From Tritrichomonas foetus (taxonomy: Eukaryota; Parabasalia; Tritrichomonadida; Tritrichomonadidae): a stretch of DNA of 15,175 nucleotides. The translations under genes were made by a program, and so were the position numbers. The notes below the pieces were generated by a model, which saw nothing but the letters and a program-made list of their open reading frames with translations, ran no database searches and was not told the origin of the DNA. Shown here one piece after another: positions 14,466-15,175 of this stretch; position 1 is the first letter of the stretch; each line of letters begins with the position of its first letter. The stretch covers positions 18,940-34,114 of the forward strand of contig MLAK01001081.1 in assembly GCA_001839685.1 (NCBI GenBank), read 5' to 3'.

Positions 14466-15175
14466 TTACACATTATAGAAAGATATAAATGTATATGAAC
14501 TCATAAAACAGTCATATTATTCATTTTTATTTTTATACTTTTTTCCCCTTCCAGTTTTTAGTGTGAATAAATTTTCATTCTTCAACATATTGCTTCATTA
14601 TAAAATCATTCAATAATTTCTTTCTTTTTTAGATAAAAAGTTTCACTTCTAACGTGACAAATGTTCCATCAAATATTGATAAAACCCAACATTCTTCTTC
14701 ACATATTAAATATGTTGTGAATATATCCTTTTGATTAATCAAGGACTATTACTTTAAAGTTTGAATAGCAACTATATATTGCGTTCAAGGTATTATGAAT
14801 GCAATAAACAATAGTAACAATTACATGATACAGAGCCTTTTTTTCAATCACATAATGTTTCGCCAATATATATGTGAATTTATTATCTTCAAAGAATGAA
14901 GAGAATGTTGATTTTTCTGATTAGGTTAGTTCATTCATTGCGTACTTTTTCTGTTAGATAAATAAATATTTATTTTATTTTTATGTTTATTAAGGATGTA
15001 GTCCCATGCCGTTAACTATTAAAAAAATTGAATATGTGATGATGATTTTTCAGATGGGTATTGAAATATTTGAGATATCTCAGAATTATTTTGAAACAAA
15101 CATGCACAAAAAGTGAATAATTTTTTCTGATGAAATCACAAAAAGCTGTCAGTCGCCCTCAAAAAGTAATAGATC
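14466..15175. other. Intergenic region at the right edge, no gene seen
   Basis: 710 bp of AT-rich DNA with only very short reading frames on either strand. Structures are a perfect inverted repeat ACATATT-A-AATATGT at 14701-14715 and the palindrome TTGATTAATCAA at 14731-14742. These may be 3' elements of the tetraspanin-like gene or upstream elements of a gene beyond the window. Confidence 0.5.

Noticed and set aside
1..15175. tRNA, rRNA or other structured RNA genes
   Set aside because: No cloverleaf, T-loop (GGTTCGA-type) consensus or rRNA-like GC-rich conserved stretch was noticed by eye on either strand.
14466..15175. A gene in the right-hand gap
   Set aside because: Only frames of roughly 20 codons or so with ATG starts were found and stops are dense in the frames read. 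The palindromes are noted but no coding signal is present.

Overview
The window looks like nuclear DNA of an anaerobic protist of the Parabasalia (trichomonads), possibly the Tritrichomonas lineage. The reasons are: strongly AT-rich sequence; intron-free eukaryotic genes packed on both strands; the trichomonad-type initiator TCAY(T/A) a few bases ahead of several start codons; and a very long BTB-like/DUF3447/ankyrin protein of the kind greatly expanded in trichomonads. The species call is inference. The first 14 bases are leftover Nextera (Tn5) adapter, so the true contig starts at base 15, inside a low-complexity repeat.

Layout. 15-927 (+): 3' part of a gene for a single-pass membrane protein with an acidic E/T/S/K repeat ectodomain. 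1229-2053 (-): GPN3, a GPN-loop GTPase for RNA polymerase II assembly. It is divergent from 2212-3306 (+), a coiled-coil protein, and the spacer between them holds a 13-bp direct repeat at 23-bp period. 3890-5380 (+): a PDK1-type AGC kinase with a C-terminal PH domain. About 5518-5920 (+): decayed C-terminal lobe of a casein kinase 1 gene. 5996-12632 (+): one large BTB-like/ankyrin gene cut in two by an insertion. 12944-13393 (-): a truncated, probably inactive Rab-like GTPase. 13836-14465 (+): a four-span, tetraspanin-like membrane protein. 14466-15175: no gene seen.

The main discovery is at 6634-8438. A 1,805-bp block has terminal inverted repeats (15 bp perfect, then similar with gaps) and is flanked by a perfect 8-bp duplication GATTTAAA (6626-6633 and 8439-8446). 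Removing the block and one copy of the duplication joins 6633 to 8447 in frame and fuses the two BTB-like domains to the helical and ankyrin region, in the order I know for this family. The block is therefore a DNA transposon inserted in the gene. It encodes no recognisable transposase. On its minus strand it carries the broken 3' half of a ubiquitin-specific protease gene, bounded on one side by a third, internal copy of the terminal repeat. This looks like a gene-capturing (Pack-type), non-autonomous element.

The intact genes are housekeeping or signalling functions (polymerase assembly, phosphoinositide-dependent kinase) beside lineage-specific surface and ankyrin genes. The stretch 5.5-13.4 kb is littered with broken genes: a CK1 remnant, the split ankyrin gene, the USP fragment and the truncated Rab. 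Trichomonad genomes are known for gene-family expansion and transposon load, which fits this.
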